Origin: Pleodorina starrii
Lineage: Eukaryota > Chlorophyta > Chlorophyceae > Chlamydomonadales > Volvocaceae
Length of the DNA: 64,000 bases
Direction: 5' to 3'
NCBI GenBank assembly: GCA_030267565.1
Contig: BRXU01000027.1
Coordinates: forward strand, 186,001-250,000
The notes below the pieces were generated by a model. That model did no database searches, was not told the origin of the DNA, and was given only the letters and a program-made list of their open reading frames with translations. Below, piece after piece: positions 1 through 11,900 of this stretch; position 1 is the stretch's first letter, and each line of letters starts with the position of its first letter. The position numbers were made by a program, and so were the translations under genes.

Positions 1-293
1 CCTGACGGTCATGTAAGATGGGCCTGAGGGTTTTAAGACGGTAGGATGTGGGCCTGATGGGGTTCGCTTTTGAGTGCAGCAAAGCGCGGAGGCCGGGGAT
101 GTCCCATCCAAGGCCGCACGGGTCGGGTCGGGTCGGGTCGGGGTGTCCCTCTCCACACGCGGGCGGGGCCATGCGCTTCGGCCCCGCCCACTCAATCCCA
201 AAACGGCTCCAGCGAAGCCCTAAGCCCCCCCATCAACACACAAACGAATGTTGCCCTACACACCGGCTCCACTCCGCGCCTTGCGCCCCGCAG

Positions 294-913
294 GCGTGGT
301 GGTGGCGTGCTGGCAGGCGCTGCCAGAGGGTGGCGAGCCCGCCCTCCTGCGCGCGGCGCTCGGCGCCGCGCTGCCCAACGCGCCGCCGCGGGAGGCCCAA
401 ATGGTGAAGGAGCCCGCCATGCTGCACACCACAGTCGCCCGCCTGCTAAGACCGCCGCCGCCGCGGGACGCGGCGGCGGCGTCTGCCGACGATTCCGCCA
501 CCACCACCACCACCACCACCACCATCACCACCATGGACGACGGCGCGGGCGGCGGCCGGGAGCTGCGCTCCGCTGTCGGCGGCGGCGGCGGCGCCGCCGC
601 CGCCGCCGGACGCCGGCTGCTGGCGGCGGCGGCGGAGGGCCTGGAGACGACGTCGAGCAGCAGCGGCGGGTCGTACAATGTGACGGAGCTGCGCAGCGAG
701 GCGGTGGTGGCGGCGGTGGAGGAGCTGAGTGGGGCGCTGTGCGGCCTGCGCGCGCAGTTCGGTGAGGTGTGGTTCATAGAGGAGCAAGACCTGCTGGCGC
801 TCGCGCTCAACGGCCGCTATGTGAGGCACGTGGCGCCGCTGGAGTGCCCGTCGGAGGCGGAGGAGGCGCTGGTTGCCGGGCTGCAGACAGCGACGGCGGC
901 GGCGGCGGCATGA
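294..913 (+). CDS. C-terminal exon of an unknown protein (5' part outside window)
   Basis: I do not recognise this family. An acceptor (CCCCGCAG) ends at 293, and the exon then stays open for 205 codons to TGA at 911-913. The first half (VVVACWQALPEGGEPALLR, then MLHTTVARLL) looks like a folded domain. The middle is low complexity: a Thr run encoded by a CCA/ACC array at about 498-533, followed by Gly/Ala tracts. The last ~60 residues are ordered again (VWFIEEQDLLALALNGRY). No signal peptide or membrane segment is visible in this part. The sequence upstream (1-293) looks intronic, with a GGGTC microrepeat at about 121-140. A second coding-like piece lies downstream at 1248-1373 and may belong to the same locus. 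The protein is probably real; its function is unknown. Confidence 0.65.
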
Positions 914-2025
914 TGAGGGGGAGCAAGAGAGAGAGAGTGGGAGAGGGGGAGAGTGTGCGCGCGGAAAGTGTGGGAAGGGGATGTGAGTGTGTGTGTGCCC
1001 CGCTCGGCTGCGCTGCGGCTGGGGGGAGGGTGGTGCGTGCTGCCCGGGTAGTGCGCTGTGCTGTGCGAATGTGGCAGCGCGAGGAGCGCTGCGCGCGGCG
1101 TCGGGAGCCGGCTTGCGGGGTGCCAGGGTCTGAATAGGAACGCGCCGGCAAAGCGGAATGCAGCTTTTGGGTGCCGAGGGGGAAGGGGGCGGAGGAAGCG
1201 ATCGGGGTTTAGAAAGAGGACCGGAGCGATACGGTATGACCGACTGAGGCGACCTGGGCGAACGCAAGCGATCGGGGGGCGGCGTGAATTGCTTGTTCAC
1301 GGCCGACACGTCCGAGTACATCAAAGTGTTGGCGGAGAGATACGGTGACCCCAGGCACGTGATTGTACTGTAGGCGCGCACGCTGCTAGTTGTTGCGGGG
1401 CGGGAGGTTGTGGGGGAAGGTTGTGCTGCTGCTGCGGAGCGCGCTCGAGCTCGCACCGGTGCCTTGCTCCTGGCGTCTGGCCTGCGCTTGGAGGCGCCAA
1501 GGCCATTACAGCAGTCTGGGAAGACTGGGTCGCGGCCCCGAACAAGTGATCAATTCGCAATTGCGTACTGGAGCTTGCACCGCCTGTAGGCTTTGCGGCA
1601 ACGCTAACGGACGTGACGAATGTTGGGCTGCGGACGGTGGCCATCTGACGGGGCGGGGGTTGAGGTGTGATTGCCGGTGGGGATTGAGGTGAGATGTGTG
1701 TATATACCGATGTCAGTTACATATCAAGGGTCGTGGAGCTGGCGGGTAAGGGGAGTGTTGCTGACACGCGTGACCCGGAGGATGGAGACGTTCGACACGG
1801 ATGAGGGTTGTCGCCGTCAGGCCATGGGATCCGAGTGCGCTCCCTTCGACTTGTGATCCACAGATAGACAGGTTACTAGTCGTGGTTGGTGGTTGGCTGA
1901 GCCGGTAGCGGTTAGAGCGGGTCACGGTCGTCCCGAACAACCGGCAACAGCTCATGTTGAATTCATTCAGGCACTTAGACGGCCATATTAGCTAGGCACT
2001 ATCTAGCAGCACGTCTTCAGGCGCC
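914..2025. other. Intergenic / 3' UTR and promoter region with an orphan coding-like fragment
   Basis: No complete gene was found. The first part is G/A-rich and looks like 3' UTR. A frame at 1248-1373 reads like the end of a protein (see findings). The rest should hold the promoter of the gene starting at 2026. No clear TATA box or TGTAA signal was seen. Confidence 0.4.
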
Positions 2026-2432
2026 ATGCTCTTCTTGCCCAGCTTGGTGCCGCGAACTAACGACGAGGTCTTTAAGGAGGGCAGCGAGGAAGCGCAAGTT
2101 GCAGCCCAAGAAAAAGAGTTGGAGGCGAAGGTGCGTCGCTGAACGCCTAAAGCGTGCGAATTGTGAAGCCTTTGACATCTCCGAGCTGGTTCGCAGAACG
2201 CGGCGATAAGGGACTGGCAGCGAACTAACCCAATAGCGGGAAAGCCGGACCCCCCAGCGGAAGTGCGCGATGGAGCTGAAGAGGACGGTGCGTGAATGGC
2301 GGGAGGCGGAGCATCGTGCCTTGCGACGTGGCGAGTGAGAAAACCCTTCTTTCCGGGCTGCTTGCAGTGGACCTGAACGACGGATCTCAGGATGAAGAGG
2401 AGGACTTGGACGGCGGCGAAGAGGACTCATAA
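2026..2432 (+). CDS. APC15: APC15-like small acidic protein (anaphase-promoting complex subunit 15 candidate)
   Basis: Three exons: 2026-2130, 2221-2287 and 2368-2432. The introns are 90 and 80 bp, both with GTGCGT donors and CAG acceptors, and they encode 78 aa. The start follows an in-frame stop at 1993. The protein has a short N-terminal motif (MLFLPSLVPR), a charged helix (EEAQVAAQEKELEAK), a link (RTNPIAGKPD) and an acidic tail (DEEEDLDGGEEDS). From memory, this order matches APC15/Mnd2: a PSL.PR start, a helix, a NLVPIGKP-like segment and an acidic tail. APC15 is a small APC/C subunit that promotes turnover of the mitotic checkpoint complex. The assignment rests on short motifs only, so another small acidic protein is possible. 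Its stop lies just 34 nt before the SNM1 start, suggesting a shared mRNA. Confidence 0.5.
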
Positions 2433-2466
2433 ACCAGCTGCTCGCTAATTTTCCGACGGGGCCTGC

Positions 2467-5400
2467 ATGGCGTCGCAGGTAAGGTTGCCTGGCTGGCGCC
2501 TCCCAGCTTGTCCACACCTGACCTTTGGCCGAGAGACTTAAGCAGAGCGAGCGGGGGATTTCGCGAGGGAGCAGGCGGTGGGGCCTTGCCGCGCGCTGTG
2601 CGTGCCGTGCTCGTGCGCAGTTGGATGTGGTGCGCTTGGATGTGGCGGCATCATCCCATCCCATCCCGGATCATGAGAGCCAAAGTCCTTCACGGGATCT
2701 ACCCCCCCCCTCCCCCTCCAGGTCGAGAACATCAAATGGGTCCCCGGGACGGACTTCCTCGTCGACGGCTTCGCGTTCAAGAGCCCCCGCTGCTCGCACT
2801 ATTTTCTTACCCACTTCCATTCCGATCACACCGTGGGCCTCAACAAGTGAGCTGCTTATTTGCATTAGGGGGGTAGGAAAGCAACTAGCAACTCGACCAC
2901 TCTTACTCCCAGCCACGCATGGCAGGCTCCGCCAACCCTCCTCGACAGTCGACCTGGCCGCCGGTCCCTCAGTTCCGCTGCGCCAGGTGGCAGCTCTCGC
3001 CCTGCTGATCCCCGCGGCACTGCCCGCAGCCCCCGACCTGCTGCCGGTCTGGTGGCAACTGTCCAGCCCTGCTTACGCGCGTGTACGCTGTACAGCGTGT
3101 ACGCGCGTGTACGCTGTCCAGCCCTGCTTACGCGCGTGTACGTGTACGTGTACGCTGCCCGCAGGAGCTTCGATGGCGGCATCATTTACTGCTCCCACAT
3201 CACGGCAAGGCTGCTGGTGCACGACATGGGGCTCAAGCCCAAGGTAGTGCGGGGGCGGAGGGGGTGGAGGGGGCGGGGGGGGGGTCGTCGTTTGCACTTC
3301 TTTTTCCAGAGGCGGTTCGCGCACGCCAGGGGTGGGTGGGGGGCTGTTGAATGGGGTGCGGGACGCCAGGCCACGCGTCGCAATGGTAACCTATGTTATA
3401 ATCCACCCTCCTCCCGCCGTGCTGGCTCTTCTTTCGTTCTTCGCCACTCTCGTGTGGGTTCCCCGTTAGTTGCCCAGTTGGGCTTCCGGCTGACCCCGCA
3501 GCCGCGGGGCCGTCCCGCGCCGCAACCGCAACGCAGAGCGAGCCCCGGGCGAACACCCATTCTTCGCACACCCTACCGGGTCGCACACCCTACGCCGAGG
3601 TCCTGTCCTGACACGCGCGCACAGAGCTCTTGTGCGCTCCGCCATCCCACCCCCTTCCAACCCCACCCCCTTCCCGCCGCTCCGCCGCGGCCCCCGCCCC
3701 GTCCCGTCATCTCAGCTGGTGAAGCCGCTCTCTGTGGGCAGGTCCGTGGTCATCTCGGGGGTGCGCGTGACGCCGCTGGACGCCAACCACTGCCCCGGCG
3801 CCGTCATGTTCCTCTTCGAGGTGCCAGCTCCCACCCCTCCTGCCGCCGCTGCTGCTGATGCCACTGCGGCCGCTGCTGCTGATGCGGCAACGCTCAGGTC
3901 GCGGCTCCGGCCGGCAGGCTCGCCGCTGGCCGCCCTGCCCGGCAGTCTCGACTGCGACGGCCTTGCGGCCCCATTGACGCCGGCGCCGCACGCGCACGCG
4001 CCTGCTGCCGCTGTGGCCTGGACACCCACGGGCAGCCCAGGCGGTACTGCGTCCCAGCAGGTGGTGGCAGGCCAGGGAGGGCACGAGGCGGGGCGGACGC
4101 GGATGGCGGCGGGGCCGGGGGGCTGCTGCGGCAGCGCGGAGGGGGGCGGCGCAGCGGGCGGGGTGCAGGGCGGCGCGGTGGGGCGGCTGGCGGCGGCGTT
4201 GTCCGGGGAGCCGTCCGGCGACCCGGACGCGAGTGAGGGCGGCGGGACGGCGGCGTTTGCAGCGGCGACGACGCACAACATTCTGCACACGGGAGACTGC
4301 AGGCACGTGCGGAAGTGGTGGCTCGTGTGGCTCGCGGTGAACCGGGGGGATTAGGAGGAGGGGGGGTTTATCTGTACGACATACCCCCGACCGGACTGGC
4401 TGGCGAGCGGCCCGGAGTCCCTCGTGCCTCCCCATTCCCGCATGTGGACATTTAAAAAAGGGGGGCGCGCGCTCTGGCTGCTGCAGTGCTACAGTACTCG
4501 GTGATTTCGCACTGCTTGCACTCGGAACAACCTCTCTCAGGTGGCAGCGCTGGATGCGCGACCAGACGGGTCTGGCGGGTGTGCGGGTGGACACGCTGAT
4601 GCTGGACACCACCTACGCGGCGCCCAAACACGTGCTGCCCCCCCAGGAGGAGGCTATCCGGCTGATGGTGCAGGTAGGGGGGTGGGTGGGTGGGTGGCTG
4701 GGGGCCGGGCTGGCGCCTTCTTTGGTCGCTTACTTTGGGGGTCGGGTGGTTTCCGGTTCACGTGCGGTCGCGTAACAAGTCCTTCCTTCCTTCCTTCCCT
4801 CGGCACGGTGCGTTGCGCTGCGCTCCGCTCTGTTGCGAGTTGCCTCAGGTGATGCGGGAGGCGCAGGCAGCGGAGCCCCGGACGGTGTTCCTGGTGGCCG
4901 CCTACCATATCGGCAAGGAGCGGGCTTTCCTGGGGGCAGCGCAGCAGTTGGGCGCCAGGGTGAGGCGGCGGAGGGGCGGAAAGGGAGGGAGGGAGGAATT
5001 CTCCCCTTCCCTGCCTGCTTCCCTCCCTCCATCGGACCGTTCAGCCCACACACCGCCTACCGGACTGCTGTCCCTACCCCTCCCTGCCTCCCCCTCGCTC
5101 ACGGCCCCCCCTCCCTCCCTCCCTCCCCCTCCCGCCCTGTTGCCGCTCCCCTCCGGCGCTGCAGGTGTGGTGCAGCCCCGCCAAGCGCGCCGTCCTGCGG
5201 CTGCTGGACCTGCCGCCGGAGCTCACTGCGCTGCTGGTGGACGACCCACGGGACGCGGCGGTGCACGTGACGGGGTGGGGGCTGCGGCCGGAGGACCTGC
5301 AGGCAAGAGGACGAGGTCTTACCCACCCGGGAGGGAAGGAGGGAGGTCTTCGCGGGGCGGGTGGGCGGGAAGGGGTGGGGGCCGCGTCGTCGTCACGAGG

Positions 5401-7420
5401 CCGGGGGAGCTGGGAGGGCGTCAGTGCGTGCAGGCACGTTGCATTGTGTATTTCGTGTTACGGTACTTGCGAGCGAGGCGAGGTGGTGGCGAGGTGGTAG
5501 TTAGGTGGGGTGGCCATCTCGTGGGACGGCGCGGGGAGAGGTCCCCTGTGGTGCTGACCGGGCCTGTACATGACCGTGTCCGGAGTTTCCGCCCTCGCTG
5601 TTGCCCCTGTTAGCAGGACGGAGGCTCTCACGCCGCCCCGGTCTGTTTCTTCGTGTCGTGTTCGCGCCCCCGCCCCAATTAACCTGCCCCTTCGGGCTGA
5701 TGCCTCTCTCCCCTCGCCCCCCGTCCGTCCGGACGCGGTTGGACAGGCCTACCTGGAGCGCCACTCGGGCGTTTGGAAGCAGGCCGTCGGCATCCGTCCC
5801 ACGGGTGCGTTGCCGATCTCGCCTCGGGACCTCGGGACTTAAGGGCCTCGGGACCCCGGGACCTGGAGCCGCCTGGTCATGGAGACGGCCCACCGCGGGG
5901 GAGGAAGGGGGAGGGGCGGTGGCTAACCCGGGGAGGGAGTGGCTGTGCGCCCGCGGCGGACGGCTCTCACGTCGCACCCCTGCCCCTGCCCCCGGCCCCG
6001 CCCCTGACCCTGCCCGTCCGCTGGTTGGACGCAGGTTGGACGCTTCGCCGCGGCGGCGGTGTGTCGGTTCGGCGCGAGGGCAGCGTGTGTGTGGTGGGGG
6101 TGCCCTACAGCGAGCACAGCTCCTGGACCGACCTGTGCGACGCGGTGGCGCAGCTGCGGCCGCGGACGCTCATCCCCACCGTCAACGCCGCCACCGCCGC
6201 GCAGCGGAGGGCGCTGGTGGACCGCTTCGCGCACCTGATGGACCTCAGCGCAGACCGCTCCAGGTGCGCAGCACACCACGTTGGAACTGCACATGCTGAG
6301 TGTCCGTGTGCTGCATGTGTTGCATGCTGTACAGCGTATGCTGCATGTGTACTGCAGATGCTGCATGCTGTGGTGCGTCGCGGCAAGGCACCTGGGGCCC
6401 GTCGGGCAGCGCGATGTCGCGTCGCCGTCCTGCACACGCGCAGTGCCGGTTTTCGCACAAGTCCGGGCACGGAGGACGCTTAGGGGTGTATGCGTATTGC
6501 CTCCATCCGTTCAGGTTCGGGGGCAAGAATCGAGAAGGTTGCGGGCAGGGCGCCAGAACCCCGGCGGCATGCTCGCCGTGTCGCATGTCGCTCGGCACCA
6601 TGCGCCATGCTCCGTGCACTGTAAACGACACGCCACGTTGTCCCGCCTCACCGCTGCCGGTTGGCGCAGGCTGGACGTGTACCTGTCGCGGGGCGCCTTC
6701 CCTGCTGTCCCTGCGGACAGCCAGGCCGGCGGCGGCGCGGCAGCGCCGGTTGTTGCGCCAACCTCGAGCGCATGCGCGCTGAGCGGCCGCGGCGCGGGCC
6801 CTGCCGCCACTGCCGCTGCCGCTGCCGGCACTGCCGCTGCACCGACGACCGCCGTTCGGGTGGACCTGGGCGCTGTAGACCTGGCCGAGCAGGAGCGCAT
6901 CCTGGAGGACCTGCAGCGCCGCCGGAAGCAGCAGCAGCGGCTGGGGCAGCGGCAGCGGCAGCGGTCCGACAAGGCTGGCCAGCAGCAGCCGCAGCAGCCG
7001 CAGCAGCGACGGGGCAAGCGCAAGTCGCCTGGAGACGAGGCAGAGGAGGAGGAGGAGAATGGCGCTGCGACTGGAGCGGCGACCGCGGACAAGCGGCCGA
7101 GGGCGAGCGTGTGTACTGGCGGCGGCGAGGGCGGCGGCGGCGGAGCCGCCGGATCAGCCGCTGCCGCCGCCTGCGTCATCGACCTCAGCTTCGATGACGA
7201 CGAAGACGGAGGCGGTGGGCGAGTGGGGGGCAGCGGCGTCGGCACGCCGTGTCAGGGGCAGCGGGCGCAGCAGCTCTCCGCGTCGTCGGCTCCGCTGGTG
7301 GCCTCCCCGTCCCCAGTTTGTTGGCAGAGCAGCATCCGGCGCTTCTTCGCGCCCATTGGCCGCGTCGCGGCGGCCGTGCTGGGCGGCCGGGAGGGCGGCA
7401 TGTGCGTGCAGGAAGCTTGA
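2467..7420 (+). CDS. SNM1: SNM1/DCLRE1-family DNA cross-link repair nuclease (metallo-beta-lactamase + DRMBL)
   Basis: Ten exons: 2467-2478, 2722-2846, 3165-3243, 3716-4317, 4541-4673, 4849-4959, 5165-5302, 5747-5804, 6035-6263 and 6670-7420, giving 745 aa. The family comprises 5' exonucleases that process interstrand cross-links in the nucleus. Visible motifs are [10 protein letters not shown] (metal-binding H35, H37, D39, H40), NHCPG (H97), HTGD (263-266), LDTTY (D295) and the DRMBL signature [11 protein letters not shown] (H447). An Ala/Gly-rich insert of about 148 residues separates FLFE (to 107) from HTGD; family members normally have only a few residues there. The tail is Gln/Arg/Glu-rich with basic NLS-like stretches (RRGKRK) and ends with a PIP-box match QSSIRRFF (715-722). 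Exon 7 ends in a GC donor. There is no N-terminal zinc finger. The first exon is just four codons, so the start depends on splicing of MASQ onto VENIKW. Confidence 0.88.
3824..4266 (+). other. Low-complexity insertion inside the SNM1 catalytic fold
   Basis: Within exon 4 of the SNM1 gene, about 148 codons of Ala/Pro/Gly-rich sequence lie between two conserved metallo-beta-lactamase motifs that are normally adjacent. The insert stays in frame, has no splice sites that would remove it cleanly, and looks like an expanded surface loop of the kind common in volvocine proteins. Confidence 0.7.
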
Positions 7421-8904
7421 GCGCCTCCCCAGTGCTTCACATGCCTGGTGCCTGTGCCGGGTGGCCGCGGAGGGAGGGGGGGTTGGGTTTGGGGGGCGAG
7501 GGGTGGGGGCGTTTGGCCGTCAGAATCAAGGGGGCAAAGGGGGCGTTTGGCTGTCAGAAGGGGGCGTTTGGCCGTCAGAATCCGGCACATGAGTTTTGCC
7601 GCCACAGCTGGCGGCCACGAGCGCATACCATTCCAAGGCGTTTCTGCGCGACGAGGCGGCATGTCGCATGTCGCATATGGACCGTGCCGCGTAGCGCAAG
7701 GTATGTTGGCGGGGTTGGTCCAGCAGCATTGGAAGGTGTGTGGCCTGGGGCCGGAGGGATGTCTCGCCTCGTGTCGTGTCGGGTGGGGTCGGGGGCATGG
7801 CCTGGTGCACTGTGCGAATCAACGGCGGTGAGACGTTGTGGGACCACCGGCCTCGCGTCATACGGTACGTTGTACCTTAGCAAGGCAGGGGCGGGCGTTT
7901 GGATGGGTTGGGTTGGGGCGCGGCGGGCGCCTGTGGTTGGGCGTTTGGAGTGCACGGAACTTCACAAGTCGCCCTTGGCAAGTGTTACCATAACACGAGT
8001 AGCACCGGGCATTGCGCGTGCTTGGCGGTCAGAGTGCGGGCCGCATTCGTACGCGGCTCAGCGGCGGATGCGTAGGCGCTCGTCCTTCTGTGTGTGTGTG
8101 TGTTGGGGGGAAGGGGTTAACCACGTATATTGGGGTGGGGGGAGAAGGGGCTGTTGGGGACAGATTGAGGGGAAAGGGGGAGTGGCGGGCGTGGCGGGTT
8201 GTGTTGGCTGCAGCATTGCTGCGGCGCTGGTCGGTCTGTCTGGGTCCGCCCTCCCCCTTCCCGAAGCATCTTGGAATCAGGTTGGCGTGGTGCTATAATG
8301 TGACGTCCGAGTAGTACGGCCTGATGTTTGAGCTTATGGCCATTGCTGTCATGGGATGGGCGCGGAAGCGAGCATTTCGCATTTGCAGTGGCAGGGGCAG
8401 AGTTTAGGTGCTGCGCTGGGCTGCTTTGCCCCTGTAAGCCGGCTGTTCACCACAGAACGCAGGGTATGGGCGCTATGGTAGCCACAGACGTGCTCTCCGG
8501 AGCGTTTGGCGCAGACTGGTGCAAGGCGTTCCGCGTTCGCACCCAGGAAGATCGAAGGCGACACGGGCAGCTGCCGTAAACGTACTGTCACTGACCGTAC
8601 GAGTGAACTAAGAGTCAGCTTCGCCATGCAGGCACATTAGAGGTACAAACTTCATAGATAGAAGTTCAACCATCGATTTTATATCGCACAACACGATTGA
8701 CTTCCTTGTGGCCCAGTTCATTAACAAGCTAGGAATTCCCCTACAAGAACAACGAAAACGTTCAAAAAGAGCCCAGTACGTCGACCACAACCCTTTATTT
8801 ACGTTTAACCATCTTGGGCTGAAAGACATTAAAAGGCACAAGCGTTTTTTGCCTCGGCTAGTTCCATGAGCGTCGCACGAGGTCGCCACCGTTGACAGCC
8901 ATCG
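7421..8904. other. 3' UTR of SNM1 and promoter region of the next gene
   Basis: There is no confirmed gene here. G-rich 3' UTR runs to a TGTAA at 8433-8437. Around 7510-7590 a short phrase (GGGGGCGTTTGGCCGTCAGA and variants) occurs three times. From about 8610 the DNA turns clearly AT-rich and contains an unexplained 85-codon open frame at 8612-8869 (see findings). Confidence 0.45.
8433..8437 (+). terminator. TGTAA poly(A) signal candidate for SNM1
   Basis: TGTAA, the usual volvocine poly(A) motif, about 1 kb after the SNM1 stop. It is the first one seen downstream. Confidence 0.35.
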
Positions 8905-11900
8905 ATGGAGGTTGTTACACGGAGAGAACTGGTGGCCAGGTTGCAGCAGCTGGGACTCTTCCTTCTCTGGGCTCTGTGCGCACTTCCGCGCGGGAGCTCG
9001 GTGAGGCTCCTGCGGGAATATCCTTTAAGTTGCACACAATTGGAAACTTGCCTTTACGAGAGCGTGCTGTCACCTGCAGGCCCAGCAGCAAGCGAAGAGG
9101 GTGCCGGACAGCGTTTGGGCTGACCAGGCCCTGGTATCTGGCCTGAACCCAACCGTTCTCAGCAACGATGGGAACGCAACCTTCCAGGCGAACATCAAGG
9201 TTTCGGGCTGCCCAGCGGTGAGCCACGGTGACTTCTGATGTTGGGGCCCCGGGTGCCGTCTCGCCTCACCCCCGAATCCGAGTCTTCACTTCGTCCCAAA
9301 GCTGCACCCAGCCAGAACCCCTCGCCTGCTCCCTTCCCCCGCTGCCTCGTCCGCCCTGCTCCCCCCGGATTCTCCTCACCAGGGAACCCTGGCGCTGGTG
9401 TTCCCTAAGGCCACGCCCGCTGGCAGCGACATCTCCATTCCCGGGGTGATGGGCAGCCAGTGCCAAACCGTCGTGTTCCAAGCGACCGCCGCAGACAACC
9501 TCCAGGGCATGAAGCCGGGGGCCTACAAAGTGCGTCTGCAGCTCGGCGCGCTGCAGCGCCCCGTGGCCTTCGCCGTCAGCAGCGGCGGCAACGCCCCCAT
9601 CATCACCCCCCAGCGCACCAACACGGTGAGCAGCGGGTTTCCCGCCATCCATCCTCCTCCCCGCGCCCCTCCCCGGCGTGCTTCTCACCTCCCCCTCCAA
9701 AGCCCCAGACCCATACCCTGGCACGAGCTTTTCTTATCCCCGCCCTGCCCCGCTCCTCCGCCTTTCCGGCCCCGTGGCCCCCCTCCCTCCCTCCCTCCCG
9801 CCACACCCAGACCCTGGTCACGGTGGTGAAGGCCCCGACCGCCGGCTTCCTCCGGCAGTCCTCCGCCGCCAGCCGCACCCACGCAACCATCACGGTCAGC
9901 GTGGGCCTGGACGGCCCCGCGCAGCTCCCGGCGAGCCTTGCCCTGCGCGTGTGGGACCCCACGGCGGTGGAGGTGGAGCCCCCGGTGGCGACGTGGCAGC
10001 CCGGGGAGTCCGACACGCGCGACTTTGCGCTGCGCCTGACGCGCGCTGCGCCGTCGGAGCAGGCCTCCGCCTGGGTGGAGCTGGTGCGCCTGGGCAACGT
10101 GCAGTTGGCCGACCCCAGCGGGAGCGGGCCGCCGCGCCTGGAGCTGGACACGCCGCGGCCCGCCTTTTACGTGGCCGCGAACCAGGCCGTCTACCGCAGC
10201 GGAACGGACGGTGTCGGCAGCGGCAGTGGCAGCAGCGGCAGCAATTTCAGCAGCAGCAGCAGCGGCAACAGGAGCTCGCGTGGGAGCGGCAGCAGCCTTG
10301 CGGGCAGGGGCGGCGTCGGCGTGGCGCTGTCCACGCTCGGCGGCGCGTCCGGCGGGATTGGCTCCGTGGCTGTGGAGGTTCGGCGGGCAGGGGCCAGCCC
10401 GTTTGGGTCCACGTTGCAGTACAGGGCGTCGGTGCTGCAGGCGACAGGTGGGGTTGGGCTCAGTGGGGACTTGTCCTGCTAAGGGGGGGTCACGTGCGCG
10501 TTTGGCGTACACGAGGTGGTCGACGCGACTGGTTGTGGCCCTGTCCGGCGTGCTGGGCGCGGCGGACGGGGGCACGGGCCAGCGGGGTGGCGAGGGCTAG
10601 GGGTTTTGAAGGCGGGGTTCGGATGGGCGCGCTCTGCGAACCGACTGGTAACGACCACGGCCGCAGCGGCATGAAGCAGCCGAAGGAAGGGCGTCGTTTG
10701 AGGGCCTTTGACGGCACAGTCCTCGACCTGCGTCATGCCGCGCCGCACCGCCGTGCGTCAGATCAATTACATTTCACTCTCACCCTCACCCTCAACCTCC
10801 GCGCCCCCAACCCCATTTGTCTCCTCCGCCTCGCTGGGCCCTGCCTTGCTGGGCCCTGCCCTGTGTGTGCGGCCGCTGACTGCTCCAGCAGGCTGCTCCA
10901 CGGCGGCCTGCGCGGGCGCGGTCTTTGGCAGCGGGCTGCTGCGGGTACCGCCCGACGCGAGCAGCGCCTCCGCGACCGTGTACATCAACTGGACCGCGCT
11001 GCCCGCTGAAGCCGCCCTGGCCGTCGGCCTGCAGCTGACGTCCATCGACAACGCGGACGTGGCAGCGGCATCCGACCGCAACGCCACGTCGCTGTACGTG
11101 TACGGCACCCCGTACGGCACCTGCCCGGCCGGGACGATGGGGCCGTGGCAGGAGCGGGCGGCGCCGGCGCTGACCCTGAGTGCGAGCGTTACGCGCGCGC
11201 CGCAGCAGGCCGCCGGAGCCGCCTCCTCGCCGCCGCCTGGCGGTCAGGGCGCCTCATCGCCGGGGTCATCGGGGTCGGGGTCGGAGTCCAGGCCGCTGTC
11301 CAAGAACCCATGCAACGGTGCGCGTCCGTCGGTTCGGGGGGATTGTCTTTTGAAGGGAGGGGGCCGGCCTGGCCGGCCACAGCGTACCGGCTTACTGCAC
11401 GATGAGTGCCACACGCGGAGGGCGAGGGACCGCTTACTTTTGGTGCGCCTGCATGAATGCGGCCCGGGCGGGCTTGTTGGACGCGGCTTTTGCACGCGCG
11501 CCGCTGCGCTTTCTGAGAGGCCATGATGTCATGCAGTCACGGCCGGGCGGAGGAGGAGGGCGGCGTCGGCACCGCCGAGACGCGCGTGCGCTCTCTCTCT
11601 CTCTCACTCTCTGAGATTGCGCGTCTCGCCTGCCCGCTGATTTGCGCCTCCCCGCTTGGTGCGCCGCTTCCCTTCTGTGGCGCAGACACGGCGCTGCTGG
11701 GCGCAGTTGTGGACTACAGCCCGTCCGCGGAAATGCTTCCCGTGCTGTCAGGTGCGCGCCGCGCTGCGCTGCGCTGAGCGAGCGGGTGGAACGGGTGGAA
11801 CGCGCTGGGGCACAGGGCCCTGCATGTCATGCCGGGAAGGGAGGGTTGAGAAAAGGAGATCCGCAGCTTAGAAACTGAGAGAGGCGACCTGGGTGAACGG

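Noticed and set aside
446..1456. 336-codon reverse frame over the first gene
   Set aside because: It is antisense to the real exon and is Arg/Pro-rich with no domain.
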